Part shown: positions 34,033 to 42,135 of the stretch, one piece after another | How positions within the stretch are numbered: the first letter of the stretch is position 1 | Layout of the letters: every line of letters begins with the position of its first letter | Origin: ANME-2 cluster archaeon | GTDB lineage: Archaea > Halobacteriota > Methanosarcinia > Methanosarcinales > Methanocomedenaceae | Direction of reading: 5' to 3' | Length of the DNA: 50,382 nucleotides | Assembly: GCA_019429385.1 (NCBI GenBank) | Contig: JAHYIS010000015.1 | Coordinates: 1-50,382, forward strand | Translations under genes and position numbers: made by a program | The notes under the pieces: model-generated | The model's input: only the letters and a program-made list of their open reading frames with translations | Told to the model about the DNA's origin: nothing | The model's database searches: none

Positions 34033-34074
34033 GTTTACGACAAATGTAAACGAGTTCCTCGTTATTGTAATAAC
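34033..34074. promoter_or_regulatory. Triple palindrome in the divergent ABC operon/CitG promoter
   Basis: Three adjacent or overlapping inverted repeats lie in the 113 bases between the divergent genes: gtttac at 34033-34038 with gtaaac at 34046-34051 (7-base spacer), acgag with ctcgt at about 34050-34062 (3-base spacer), and gttatt with aataac at 34061-34074 (2-base spacer). All are perfect. They would suit dimeric repressors, and a metal-responsive regulator is a reasonable idea given the operon. The regulator itself is not identified. Confidence 0.5.
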
Positions 34075-34114
34075 AGCAGGATAATATATTATCGGCACAT
34101 AAAATCCAGCCAGA

Positions 34115-35035
34115 ATGCCAGACCCAGTGCATATCACCTATAATGATCACCGTATAGCCCAGTATGCCCAACTTGCCATGATACTGGAAGTATGTGCCAC
34201 TCCCAAACCCGGCAACGTGGACAGGGACCACAACTATCCCGATACCAGACTTGAACATTTCCTGGCTTCGGCTGTAAGTGTCTACCCGGTTGTTGAGATG
34301 GCTTCTCAAGACAACATGGGTATTGGCAGATACATCCACGAGGCCGTCCTTGAAAGCGGCAAATGGCAACTGGGGGGGAATACTCATTTTGGCGCTTTTC
34401 TGCTTCTCATGCCTCTGGTAATGGCAGCAGGGAAACTTGAAAACAAGAACCAGAACACACCTGCGATTTTCCCGGAGCTGAAAAGGATGACCGTGGAACT
34501 GGTGCAAAATACTACTGTGGATGATGCGGTTGAGGTCTACAGGGCATTTTCAAAGGCAGGGGTGAAGGTAAAAGATGTATCAGAACTTGACCTGAACGAC
34601 CCGGCATCTATTGACAACATCAGGAGCAATGGGACCACATTATACCAGTTGATGGAGATATCATCTTCGTATGATATGATCGCGAGGGAGTGGACCGGCG
34701 GGTTCCCTCTTACCTTTTCCTGTGCAAGCAGCATTCTTGGGAAAAAGGAACAGATATGCTTAAATGATGCAGTTGTATGGAGTTTCCTTGAGATACTCGC
34801 CAGGAATCCGGATACGTTCATCGGGATAAAGTTCGACACCCAGAGAGCAGAAAATGTTTCTGGAAGGGCAAAGGACATTATTCATACCATTGAGCGTTCA
34901 GGATTTGATAATGCAAAGGATGACATCCGCACCTTTGATGAAGAACTGATACGTGATGGTATAAATCCCGGGTCAACTGCAGACATTATAATAGCCGGTT
35001 TGTTCATTGCATTGATGGGAGGGCTGAAAGTTTGA
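34115..35035 (+). CDS. Triphosphoribosyl-dephospho-CoA synthase family protein (CitG/MdcB-like)
   Basis: A 306-residue protein with the CitG family layout: AMILEVCATPKPGNVDRDHNY, HFLASAVSV, GGNTHFGAFLLLMPL (a metal/ATP site), and late GINPGSTADIIIAGLFIALM. In bacteria CitG makes the prosthetic group of citrate lyase, which archaea of this type lack. Archaeal and methylotroph homologues accompany genes for tetrahydromethanopterin-linked C1 metabolism, so a role in that cofactor pathway is a plausible alternative. The stop overlaps the DUF447 start (TTGA). Confidence 0.82.
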   Translation: MPDPVHITYNDHRIAQYAQLAMILEVCATPKPGNVDRDHNYPDTRLEHFLASAVSVYPVVEMASQDNMGIGRYIHEAVLESGKWQLGGNTHFGAFLLLMPLVMAAGKLENKNQNTPAIFPELKRMTVELVQNTTVDDAVEVYRAFSKAGVKVKDVSELDLNDPASIDNIRSNGTTLYQLMEISSSYDMIAREWTGGFPLTFSCASSILGKKEQICLNDAVVWSFLEILARNPDTFIGIKFDTQRAENVSGRAKDIIHTIERSGFDNAKDDIRTFDEELIRDGINPGSTADIIIAGLFIALMGGLKV

Positions 35036-35616
35036 ATCCGGAACTTGACAGGTACGGTTTGTGGGAGGGTATCAACGAGGTCATTATGACAACGGTTTCT
35101 TTGGATGGGAAACCCAATGCGGCACCCATAGGTATCATCAGGCATGACGGTAAGCTCACGGTCAGGGTATACAATGGCTCGCATACGTATACCAATATCA
35201 TGGAAACAGGTCTGCTGGCAGCCAATATGGTCTATGACCCGGTATTGTTTGTGCGCTGCGCATTGTCTGATATGGGAGAGGAAGAGTTCGAGTTCATAGC
35301 GACAGACGATGGCAGGATTTTTCCGGTAATAGTGGATTGCAGTGCATGGATGCTTTTTCACGTGGAGCATACCAGAGGTGAAAATCTGCTGGTGGCTGAA
35401 TTGAAAACCATAACCGGCACGATCAGGACCCAGGAAATAAGACCGGTAAATCGAGCTTTCAATGCGGTCATCGAAGCAGTGATTCTCGCCACACGTTACA
35501 AGGTTTTTAAAATGGAAAAATATTTAATACAGATGGAAGCATACAGTAATATTATATATAAATGTGGAGGGAGTATAGAAAAAAAAGCATATGAGCTCAT
35601 ATTCAGGTTATTGTAA
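35032..35616 (+). CDS. DUF447 family protein (flavin-reductase-like barrel)
   Basis: A 194-residue protein starting at TTG, directly coupled to the CitG-like gene. Motifs GINEVIMTTVSLDGKPNAAPIGIIRHDGKL and YTNIMETGLLAANMVYDPVLFVRCAL match DUF447; known structures have an FMN-binding split barrel. Function is unknown. Homologues are again seen in H4MPT-dependent organisms, often near the CitG-like gene, so the two may act in one pathway. Confidence 0.85.
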   Translation: MNPELDRYGLWEGINEVIMTTVSLDGKPNAAPIGIIRHDGKLTVRVYNGSHTYTNIMETGLLAANMVYDPVLFVRCALSDMGEEEFEFIATDDGRIFPVIVDCSAWMLFHVEHTRGENLLVAELKTITGTIRTQEIRPVNRAFNAVIEAVILATRYKVFKMEKYLIQMEAYSNIIYKCGGSIEKKAYELIFRLL

Positions 35617-35766
35617 TTAGGATTTTCACTATACATACCTGCAATTAAAAATTTAAGATGTTAAAACACGCTGTAATAACCTATTCAAAGCTATGCAATG
35701 ACATACAGATTAATTTAACCATATACTGACTACTCTGAATTTTAGATAACAGAAGGTGGAAAAATC

Positions 35767-36132
35767 TTGACTACAACAACTGAAATGCTTCAGGAGATAC
35801 TTGCCAACCTGAAAAATCTGGGAAGCATTGAAGCATGTGCAATAGCCAGTCGTGACGGTTTATTAATGAGTTCAGATATGCCCGAGGGTGTGCTGGGTGA
35901 AACATTCGCCGCCATGTCAGCTACTATGCTGGGAGCTGCTGAAACAGCTGCATCCGAACTCAATAAAGGAATACCGGGTCGAGTTATTGTCGAATCGAAA
36001 AACGGGAAATTGATTTGCATGGGTGCGGGACCAAAAGCACTGCTTGTTGTTATGACCGAGCATGATGCCGGACTCGGTTTGATTTTACTGGAAATTGAAA
36101 AGGCAGTTGCTCAAATAAAGGAAATCATTTAG
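35767..36132 (+). CDS. Roadblock/LC7 domain protein
   Basis: A 121-residue single-domain protein: LQEILANLKNLGSIEACAIASRDGLLMSSD, SATMLGAAETAASELNKG, and the C-terminal helix LLEIEKAVAQIKEII. Roadblock proteins (MglB, LC7) regulate or scaffold small GTPases and related NTPases. The start is TTG 35767, behind a ggtgg ribosome binding site. It is the first gene of a six-gene signalling cluster and ends eight bases before the KaiC-like gene, so its partner is probably that ATPase. Confidence 0.9.
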   Translation: MTTTTEMLQEILANLKNLGSIEACAIASRDGLLMSSDMPEGVLGETFAAMSATMLGAAETAASELNKGIPGRVIVESKNGKLICMGAGPKALLVVMTEHDAGLGLILLEIEKAVAQIKEII

Positions 36133-36140
36133 GGGTTTTT

Positions 36141-37589
36141 ATGAAGCAAGTTATATCAGGAATTTCCGGGCTTGATGAAATACTTGGTAAAGGTTTTATC
36201 AGGCCGTCCACTGTTCTTATTGGGGGTGTAATGGGTACAGGAAAGACAACATTTACCATGCAAAGCCTATTCAATGCCGCAAGGGAAGATGAGATATGCA
36301 TGTACATTACTGCCATATCAGAACCCATTGCCATGATAAACACGTTCATGTCGCGATTTAGTTTTTACAGTATTTCTATGATGGGGAAGGGGAACGTGAA
36401 GTATGTTCCACTTGACCCGGAACAGATCAAAAAGGGTACTTCAGCTATTGTCCAGGAGATCGAACGTAACATTGAAGTTATCAAACCGGACCGCATTGTC
36501 ATTGACCCGGTGAATGTGCTTACAAGCTGGATGGATGAGCGCGAGAAAAGGGAATTCTATTATCATCTATTTAATAAAATGAAAGGATGGAATTCACTGG
36601 TACTGATCACCGGTGAATTTTCCGGGGAACATATTTTAAAAGACGCGATCAGTTACATTGCAGATGGGGTTATCTACCTTTCAAATGAACGATTGAGACA
36701 TAAACGGGTGAGGCATCTGGAAGTACTCAAAATGAGGGGACAGAAGTATCTGTCCGGCAAACATTCATTTGAGATCACTGATGATGGTTTTGAGGTTTAT
36801 CCCTCGCTGCTTCCTGGTGCAAGGGAATCACTGACCTATGAGCATGTTCCCACGGGAATTAAAGGACTGGATAATATGACCAATGGTGGTTTTATCCGGG
36901 GTAGCAATGTGTTGTTGAGCGGTGGGAGCGGAACCGGAAAGACCTTGATAGGTCTCCAGTTCATTGTAGATGGTGCAACTATGGGCGAGCCAGGTGTCAT
37001 TGTTAGCCTTGAAGAGGATCCGGTGCTGCTTCGGAATAATGCGGCACGTTTTGGCTGGAACCTGGAAAAACTGGAAGCAGATGGTTTACTTAAAATAATA
37101 TATTCAAATGTTAGTCAACTTGACGTGAACAAGCTGGCTCTTGAAATGAAAACCATCATTGAGGAATTGGGTGCCAAACGCGTGGTCCTGGACGGGGTCA
37201 ATAATTTGAAGATAGCACTGCTGGACGATTTGAGTATGGGTGAATATATATCTGTCCTGTCACGGTATTTTTCATCCAGGAACATCATTTCGCTGTTTAC
37301 CAATGAGACCTCAGAACTAATGGGTTCTTCCACCATCACAGGAAATGGTACATCTGTAGTGATGGACAGCATCATCCTGTTGCGATATGTTGAAATCCAG
37401 AGCGAAATGAAAAAAACTATTTCTGTCCTGAAAATGAGGGGCAGCAACCATGATAAAGAGATCAGGGAACTGGTTATCAATCAAAAGGGTGTTGAAGTCA
37501 AACTACCCTTCACTGAATATTCTGGTTTGATGTCAGGTAATCCAGTAAAATCTCCATCACAGGCTTTTGTGGAAGCATTCAAAAAATAA
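36141..37589 (+). CDS. Tandem KaiC-like RecA-family ATPase
   Basis: A 482-residue two-domain protein. Domain I (about 1-225) has Walker A GGVMGTGKTT at residues 28-37 and Walker B-like DRIVIDPVN. Domain II (about 230-480) has Walker A GGSGTGKT at 261-268 and RVVLDGVNNL. After each domain comes the KaiC-type tail LEVLKMRGQ or SVLKMRGS. In domain II the paired catalytic glutamates are present (SLEEDP, Glu291/Glu292), but in domain I they are replaced (TAISEP, residues 57-62), so domain I may bind but not hydrolyse ATP. Homologues include cyanobacterial KaiC and archaeal KaiC-like kinases. It is placed between Roadblock and two membrane proteins. Confidence 0.9.
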   Translation: MKQVISGISGLDEILGKGFIRPSTVLIGGVMGTGKTTFTMQSLFNAAREDEICMYITAISEPIAMINTFMSRFSFYSISMMGKGNVKYVPLDPEQIKKGTSAIVQEIERNIEVIKPDRIVIDPVNVLTSWMDEREKREFYYHLFNKMKGWNSLVLITGEFSGEHILKDAISYIADGVIYLSNERLRHKRVRHLEVLKMRGQKYLSGKHSFEITDDGFEVYPSLLPGARESLTYEHVPTGIKGLDNMTNGGFIRGSNVLLSGGSGTGKTLIGLQFIVDGATMGEPGVIVSLEEDPVLLRNNAARFGWNLEKLEADGLLKIIYSNVSQLDVNKLALEMKTIIEELGAKRVVLDGVNNLKIALLDDLSMGEYISVLSRYFSSRNIISLFTNETSELMGSSTITGNGTSVVMDSIILLRYVEIQSEMKKTISVLKMRGSNHDKEIRELVINQKGVEVKLPFTEYSGLMSGNPVKSPSQAFVEAFKK

Positions 37590-37613
37590 CATATCGTTAG
37601 ATGGGTGATTATA

Positions 37614-37913
37614 ATGGACTATCATATAATGATTGACTTGCTTCATTTGTATACCTGGATACTGATAAGCATTTTAATCCTTATCACCGGAGCCATCGGT
37701 TTCTTTTACCAGAAAAAATTCAATATCAAGACTAATTATAATATATTTATTCTGTCTGCTGTTTTAACATTAAGCGTGGTTCTGAATGGAGGCGAGTTAT
37801 TAAATATTTATATTGTAGGTTTTATAAATGTTGAACTTATCGAACTATCAGGTATACTGTTCGCTTCATTTTTATCCTTAAAATTATTTAGAGCTATGAC
37901 AGGAGCCATGTGA
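37614..37913 (+). CDS. Small three-helix membrane protein A of the KaiC cluster
   Basis: About 99 residues from ATG 37614 with three predicted membrane spans: YTWILISILILITGAIGFFY, FILSAVLTLSVVL and LIELSGILFASFLSL. No recognised domain. It overlaps the next membrane protein gene by four bases, so the two are probably made in equal amounts and may form a complex. Function unknown; location suggests it feeds or anchors the signalling proteins around it. Confidence 0.75.
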   Translation: MDYHIMIDLLHLYTWILISILILITGAIGFFYQKKFNIKTNYNIFILSAVLTLSVVLNGGELLNIYIVGFINVELIELSGILFASFLSLKLFRAMTGAM

Positions 37914-38239
37914 TGCATCAGGTATCAGGATTGCTGTATGATGAGTTTTCCAGTATAGCTCTTTTATTGATAATTTATGTGTTATACCATCTCAGCCGGC
38001 GTCTGGGTGAAGCCCTGCAGATGAAACCGTATTATTACCTATTTATTATTGGTGGTATCATAATTTTCATTTCCTGGATGGCAAATTCTATAATACTGTT
38101 CAATCAATCATATATCTCTGATAATGAAATCGTGAAGTACATATTCATAGTAAAATTGATTCGTTCATTTGGTGTGACCCTATGTCTGTTACCGGCCTTG
38201 AAATACTGGGGATGGCTGATAAAAGAGATTTTAAATTGA
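37910..38239 (+). CDS. Small three-helix membrane protein B of the KaiC cluster
   Basis: 109 residues starting at GTG 37910 or the adjacent ATG 37913, with an aggag ribosome binding site inside the end of the previous gene. Three hydrophobic spans: IALLLIIYVLYHL, YYLFIIGGIIIFISWMA and IVKLIRSFGVTLCLLPALKYW. No known family recognised. It stands between membrane protein A and the sensor kinase, 16 bases before the latter. Confidence 0.75.
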   Translation: MMHQVSGLLYDEFSSIALLLIIYVLYHLSRRLGEALQMKPYYYLFIIGGIIIFISWMANSIILFNQSYISDNEIVKYIFIVKLIRSFGVTLCLLPALKYWGWLIKEILN

Positions 38240-38255
38240 TGAATATGAGGACGAT

Positions 38256-40583
38256 ATGCAGACATCCATCAGGAAAAGACTTGCATTTGCATTTTTAGTA
38301 ATTGTTTTAGCTTCTTTTCTCATAGCTGGCGGAGTAGGGTTTTATTTATTCAATACTATGATACAAGCAACCATCCAGCATGATGTTGAACATGACCTGG
38401 ATGCGGCCGATATCATATTTCATACCCGGTTAATTGATACCGAGGAAATTGTAGAGTATTCGTCAGGTTATTCACAGATACGTGACCCTCTTCTCAACAA
38501 TGATCATGCTACCCTTCGGCAGGGACTTTTTGACTTATACAATGAACGTTTCAATAATACGATCGAAATTCTTACTGTTACTGATAACCATGGGGTAGTG
38601 GTTGCCAGGGCCAGAAATCCTGCAATGTTCGGGGATTCGTTGGAAAACAACCCCCTCATCAGGCAGGCATTAATGGGTGAAACAGTATCGTCTGTAGAAA
38701 TTATCAGCCGCGAAGAACTTCTCAAAGAGAATGAATTACTTGCCCAACAGGCATATATGGAGTTCACACTCACCCCGAAAGCAAAACCTCGAAACGAAAA
38801 CCACTCAACTTCGGGCATGGTATTGATGGCGGCCACTCCCATATATGACGATAACGGTGCCCTGGCAGGAGTGCTGTACGGAGCAGACCTGATTAACCGT
38901 GATTACGCAATTGTGGACCTGATTAAAGACGCATTATACATGGATGAGATGGACGATGGAAGGAATGTGGGTACTGTGACCATCTTCCAGGATGATTTCA
39001 GGATATCTACGAATGTTTTGACAGATGAGAGGGAACGGGCCATAACCACCAGGGTATCGCAGGAGGTCAACGATGCAGTACTGGAGAGGGGAGAATCATG
39101 GAATGACAGGGCTTTTGTGGTGAATGCCTGGTATGTTACTGCCTATAAACCGATACGCAATTTTGAAGGCGATATCATTGGTATATTGTACGTGGGGATA
39201 CTTGAGCAGCCATATATTGATGCGGGATATAAGATACTATTAGCCTATATCGGCTTCCTGTTATTAGGTTTTCTCATTTCTATGTTTATATCACGCTATT
39301 TTACAGCATCTATCATCAGCCCTATCAATAAATTAATAGAAGGTACTGAAGCAATAGCAAAAGGGGAGTTTAAAGGCTTACAAGTAACCACACATGATGA
39401 AATCGGGAAACTCTCAACAGCATTTAATGATATGGCTGTGGAATTACAACAGACAATGGCTAAACTGATCTCATCTAAGAATGAAGTAGAGACCATATTT
39501 GAAAGTGTCAGTGATGTTGCCTGCGCCCTGGATATGGATATGAGAATCACCTTTGCGAATAGAATGGCAAAAGACCTGTATGGTGATGATATCATTGGAA
39601 AATCCTGTTATCAGGTATTTGAAGGAAGAAGTGAGGTGTGCGATGACTGCCCTTCGATTATATCGATGGAAACGGGAAATATCACACGGACGATCCACAT
39701 TATTACCGATGAGGTTGGTGCTTCCTCCTATTTTGAGATTACCGGTTCACCGGTAAGGGATGAACAGGACAATATTACAGGCACGGTAATGATACGCAGG
39801 GATATTACCGAGCAAAAGACACTCGAAAACGAATTAAGGGAATCATACGTGAATCTTGAGACCACTTATGAAGAACTGAAACAGCTTGATACAATGAAAT
39901 CTGAGCTGGTTGCCAATATATCTCATGAAATACGCACGCCATTGACTTCAATCAGGGGATATACTGAACTGTTGCTGGATGGTACATTAGGCAAGACCAC
40001 GGAGCAACAGCTTAAAAGCATGAAAGTGGTGCTGAGAAATGTTGATAGACTAACCCGGATGATATCAAATGTCCTGGACCTGTCCAGGTTTGACCAGCAG
40101 GAACGGGTGGTCAGAGAAGTTGGACTGAAGAAGATTATCAAGCATGCTGTCGATGATTTAGGGAAAGAGGCAAATGATAAGGGTATCGATGTGACTGTTG
40201 AGGTGTCGGATACCCTGGTACTGGAATGTGATGCTGATGCACTGGAGCAGGTGTTTATTAATCTGCTGGGAAATGCAATAAAATTCACCAATAACGGTGG
40301 TAGTGTATCCATACATGCATATTACGAGGATAAACATCATATTCATGTTGAGATTCGTGATACCGGGATTGGGATTCCTGAAGATAAATTTGAGTTTATA
40401 TTTGACAGGTTTTACCAGGTAGATGCCAGTTCTACCCGCAACTACGGGGGCACCGGTCTGGGACTTGCCATAACGAAAAAGATAGTGGAATGGCATAAAG
40501 GGGCCATATGGGTACGGAACAATCCGGATGGGAGCAATGGAAGTGTTTTTCACATTATTCTTCCAATAAAGCATAATGAATGA
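38256..40583 (+). CDS. Membrane sensor histidine kinase (Cache-HAMP-PAS-HisKA-HATPase)
   Basis: A 775-residue sensor kinase. A transmembrane helix at about 8-32 and a second at about 327-347 (LLAYIGFLLLGFLISMFIS) flank an extracytoplasmic Cache-type domain (TVTDNHGVVVARARNP, AATPIYDDNGALAGVLYGADL). HAMP follows (SPINKLIEGTEAIAKGEF), then a PAS domain (about 415-525) with a CDDCP motif, then HisKA with the phospho-accepting His557 in NISHEIRTPLTSIRGY, and HATPase with NLLGNAIKF, DTGIGIPE and GGTGLGLAI. All catalytic boxes are intact. It senses an outside ligand and probably phosphorylates the receiver encoded next. RBS gagga precedes ATG 38256. Confidence 0.94.
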   Translation: MQTSIRKRLAFAFLVIVLASFLIAGGVGFYLFNTMIQATIQHDVEHDLDAADIIFHTRLIDTEEIVEYSSGYSQIRDPLLNNDHATLRQGLFDLYNERFNNTIEILTVTDNHGVVVARARNPAMFGDSLENNPLIRQALMGETVSSVEIISREELLKENELLAQQAYMEFTLTPKAKPRNENHSTSGMVLMAATPIYDDNGALAGVLYGADLINRDYAIVDLIKDALYMDEMDDGRNVGTVTIFQDDFRISTNVLTDERERAITTRVSQEVNDAVLERGESWNDRAFVVNAWYVTAYKPIRNFEGDIIGILYVGILEQPYIDAGYKILLAYIGFLLLGFLISMFISRYFTASIISPINKLIEGTEAIAKGEFKGLQVTTHDEIGKLSTAFNDMAVELQQTMAKLISSKNEVETIFESVSDVACALDMDMRITFANRMAKDLYGDDIIGKSCYQVFEGRSEVCDDCPSIISMETGNITRTIHIITDEVGASSYFEITGSPVRDEQDNITGTVMIRRDITEQKTLENELRESYVNLETTYEELKQLDTMKSELVANISHEIRTPLTSIRGYTELLLDGTLGKTTEQQLKSMKVVLRNVDRLTRMISNVLDLSRFDQQERVVREVGLKKIIKHAVDDLGKEANDKGIDVTVEVSDTLVLECDADALEQVFINLLGNAIKFTNNGGSVSIHAYYEDKHHIHVEIRDTGIGIPEDKFEFIFDRFYQVDASSTRNYGGTGLGLAITKKIVEWHKGAIWVRNNPDGSNGSVFHIILPIKHNE

Positions 40584-40592
40584 AATGTATAG

Positions 40593-40603
40593 CTATAAAT
40601 AAT
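40593..40603 (+). promoter_or_regulatory. Box A of the receiver gene
   Basis: ctataaataat lies about 45 bases ahead of the TTG start of the receiver gene. The receiver could thus be transcribed on its own as well as with the kinase. Confidence 0.45.
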
Positions 40604-40643
40604 ATAAACTTCAGAAATAGATATAAGCCGGAGGAGAACTTTT

Positions 40644-41012
40644 TTGGCAAAGATATTGATAGTGGATGATGAACCTGATACCGTAGACCTTGTGAAACTT
40701 GTACTGGAAACCGAGGGATTTCAAACCTCTGTTGCATACAACGGAGAGGAAGCTCTTGAAAAGGTCAAGAGCGATAAACCTGATCTTGTGTTACTTGACA
40801 TCATGATGCCAAAAATGGATGGCTGGGCAATCAGAAAGAAGATCATCAATGACGAAGAGACCCGGGACATACCTATTGTCATGTTGACTGCCAAGGCCCA
40901 GCCGATCGATAAGATGATCGGGTTGCATGTGATAGGTGTAACGGATTATATTACCAAGCCGTTCGGCCGGAAAGAAATCATTGATAGTGTGAAGAAGGCG
41001 CTTGGGGAGTAA
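40644..41012 (+). CDS. CheY-like response regulator receiver protein
   Basis: A 122-residue stand-alone receiver beginning at TTG with a ggaggag ribosome binding site. Acidic pocket Asp8/Asp9, phospho-acceptor Asp52 (LLDIMMPKMDG), Thr82 (MLTAKA) and Lys105 (TKPFG) are all present. There is no output domain, so it must act by binding a partner, perhaps the Roadblock/KaiC proteins or a transcription component. It lies 60 bases after the kinase gene. Confidence 0.93.
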   Translation: MAKILIVDDEPDTVDLVKLVLETEGFQTSVAYNGEEALEKVKSDKPDLVLLDIMMPKMDGWAIRKKIINDEETRDIPIVMLTAKAQPIDKMIGLHVIGVTDYITKPFGRKEIIDSVKKALGE

Positions 41013-41045
41013 GTACGGCGTATTATTTGCCGGTTCAGGCGGTAG

Positions 41046-41061
41046 ATATATTTATATTATC
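41046..41061 (+). promoter_or_regulatory. Box A of tyrS
   Basis: An atatatttatattatc element 43-58 bases ahead of ATG 41104, followed by an aggtgg ribosome binding site, gives a leader of about 20 bases. Confidence 0.5.
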
Positions 41062-41103
41062 TAAAAGAGTGTACTCTGGAATCTACCAGGTGGTTGAATC
41101 GTA

Positions 41104-42054
41104 ATGGACAGACTCTCACTTATCAAGCGCAATACTGAAGAGATTGTAACACAGGAAGAACTTGAAGCTCTTATTGAAGCAAAAGAAGCCCCTACTGCTT
41201 ATGTTGGATATGAACCCAGTGGTAAGATCCATATGGGCCATGTCCTGACCGTGAACAAACTCCTTGACCTGCAACATGCGGGTTTTAAAGTCACGGTGCT
41301 GCTGGCGGATGTCCATGCTTACCTGAACCAAAAGGGAACCATGGAAGAGGTCAGGAAAATTGCAGATTTTAATAAGGAGTGTTTTATTGCGCTGGGCCTG
41401 GATGAGGATAAGACCAATTATGTTTATGGTTCTGATTACCAGCTTGAACCTGATTACATGTTGAACGTGCTGAAACTGGCCAGGGCAACCACCCTGAACC
41501 GTGCCAGGCGGAGTATGGACGAGGTGAGTCGCAATGCTGACAATCCTATGGTCTCCCAGATGGTATACCCTCTTATGCAGGCAGTGGACATTGCCATGCT
41601 GGGTGTGGATGTGGCGGTTGGTGGCATTGACCAGCGTAAGATACACATGCTTGCAAGGGAAGGATTGCCGGGACTTGGTTTCAAAGCACCAATCTGCATC
41701 CATACACCTATCCTGCTGGGACTGGACGGTAAGAAGATGTCTTCATCTTCAAATAACTTCATTTCCATGGATGACACAGCGAGTGCGTTAAAGAAAAAGG
41801 TCAATAAAGCGTTCTGTCCCGAAGGTGAGATTGCAGATAACCCGGTGCTGGCACTGTTCAAGTACCACATTATCCCGCGGTACGAAAAAATTATTATCGA
41901 GCGGCCTGAAAAGTATGGTGGTGACCTTCATTATGAATCCTATGAAGAGATGGAAGCTGCCTTTGCATCAAAGGAATTGCATCCCATGGACCTGAAAAGC
42001 GGTGCTGCTGATTACATGAACAGGATACTTGAGCCTGTGCGCAAAAAGATGTAA
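41104..42054 (+). CDS. tyrS: Tyrosyl-tRNA synthetase
   Basis: A 316-residue class I synthetase of the short archaeal/eukaryotic type. HIGH-like motif in PSGKIHMGHVL, GSDYQLEPDYM, YPLMQAVDIAMLGVDVAVGG (tyrosine binding), and the KMSKS-like KKMSSSSNNF. The C-terminal anticodon part is short, as in archaea. It charges tRNA-Tyr with tyrosine. It converges with hppA across a perfect hairpin terminator. Confidence 0.97.
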   Translation: MDRLSLIKRNTEEIVTQEELEALIEAKEAPTAYVGYEPSGKIHMGHVLTVNKLLDLQHAGFKVTVLLADVHAYLNQKGTMEEVRKIADFNKECFIALGLDEDKTNYVYGSDYQLEPDYMLNVLKLARATTLNRARRSMDEVSRNADNPMVSQMVYPLMQAVDIAMLGVDVAVGGIDQRKIHMLAREGLPGLGFKAPICIHTPILLGLDGKKMSSSSNNFISMDDTASALKKKVNKAFCPEGEIADNPVLALFKYHIIPRYEKIIIERPEKYGGDLHYESYEEMEAAFASKELHPMDLKSGAADYMNRILEPVRKKM

Positions 42055-42094
42055 TATGACCTTGAATTGAAATAATTATTTTTTAAAAAAAGTA

Positions 42095-42120
42095 TTAAGA
42101 AGGGGAAAGCCCCTTCTTAA
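42095..42120. terminator. Bidirectional hairpin terminator between tyrS and hppA
   Basis: A perfect 11-bp stem (ttaagaagggg at 42095-42105 with ccccttcttaa at 42110-42120) encloses a four-base loop. On the minus strand it is followed by a run of seven T residues, a classic intrinsic-terminator shape for hppA; on the plus strand the A/T-rich sequence after it is weaker but usable for tyrS. Confidence 0.75.
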
Positions 42121-42135
42121 AATAAGATTTTATCC

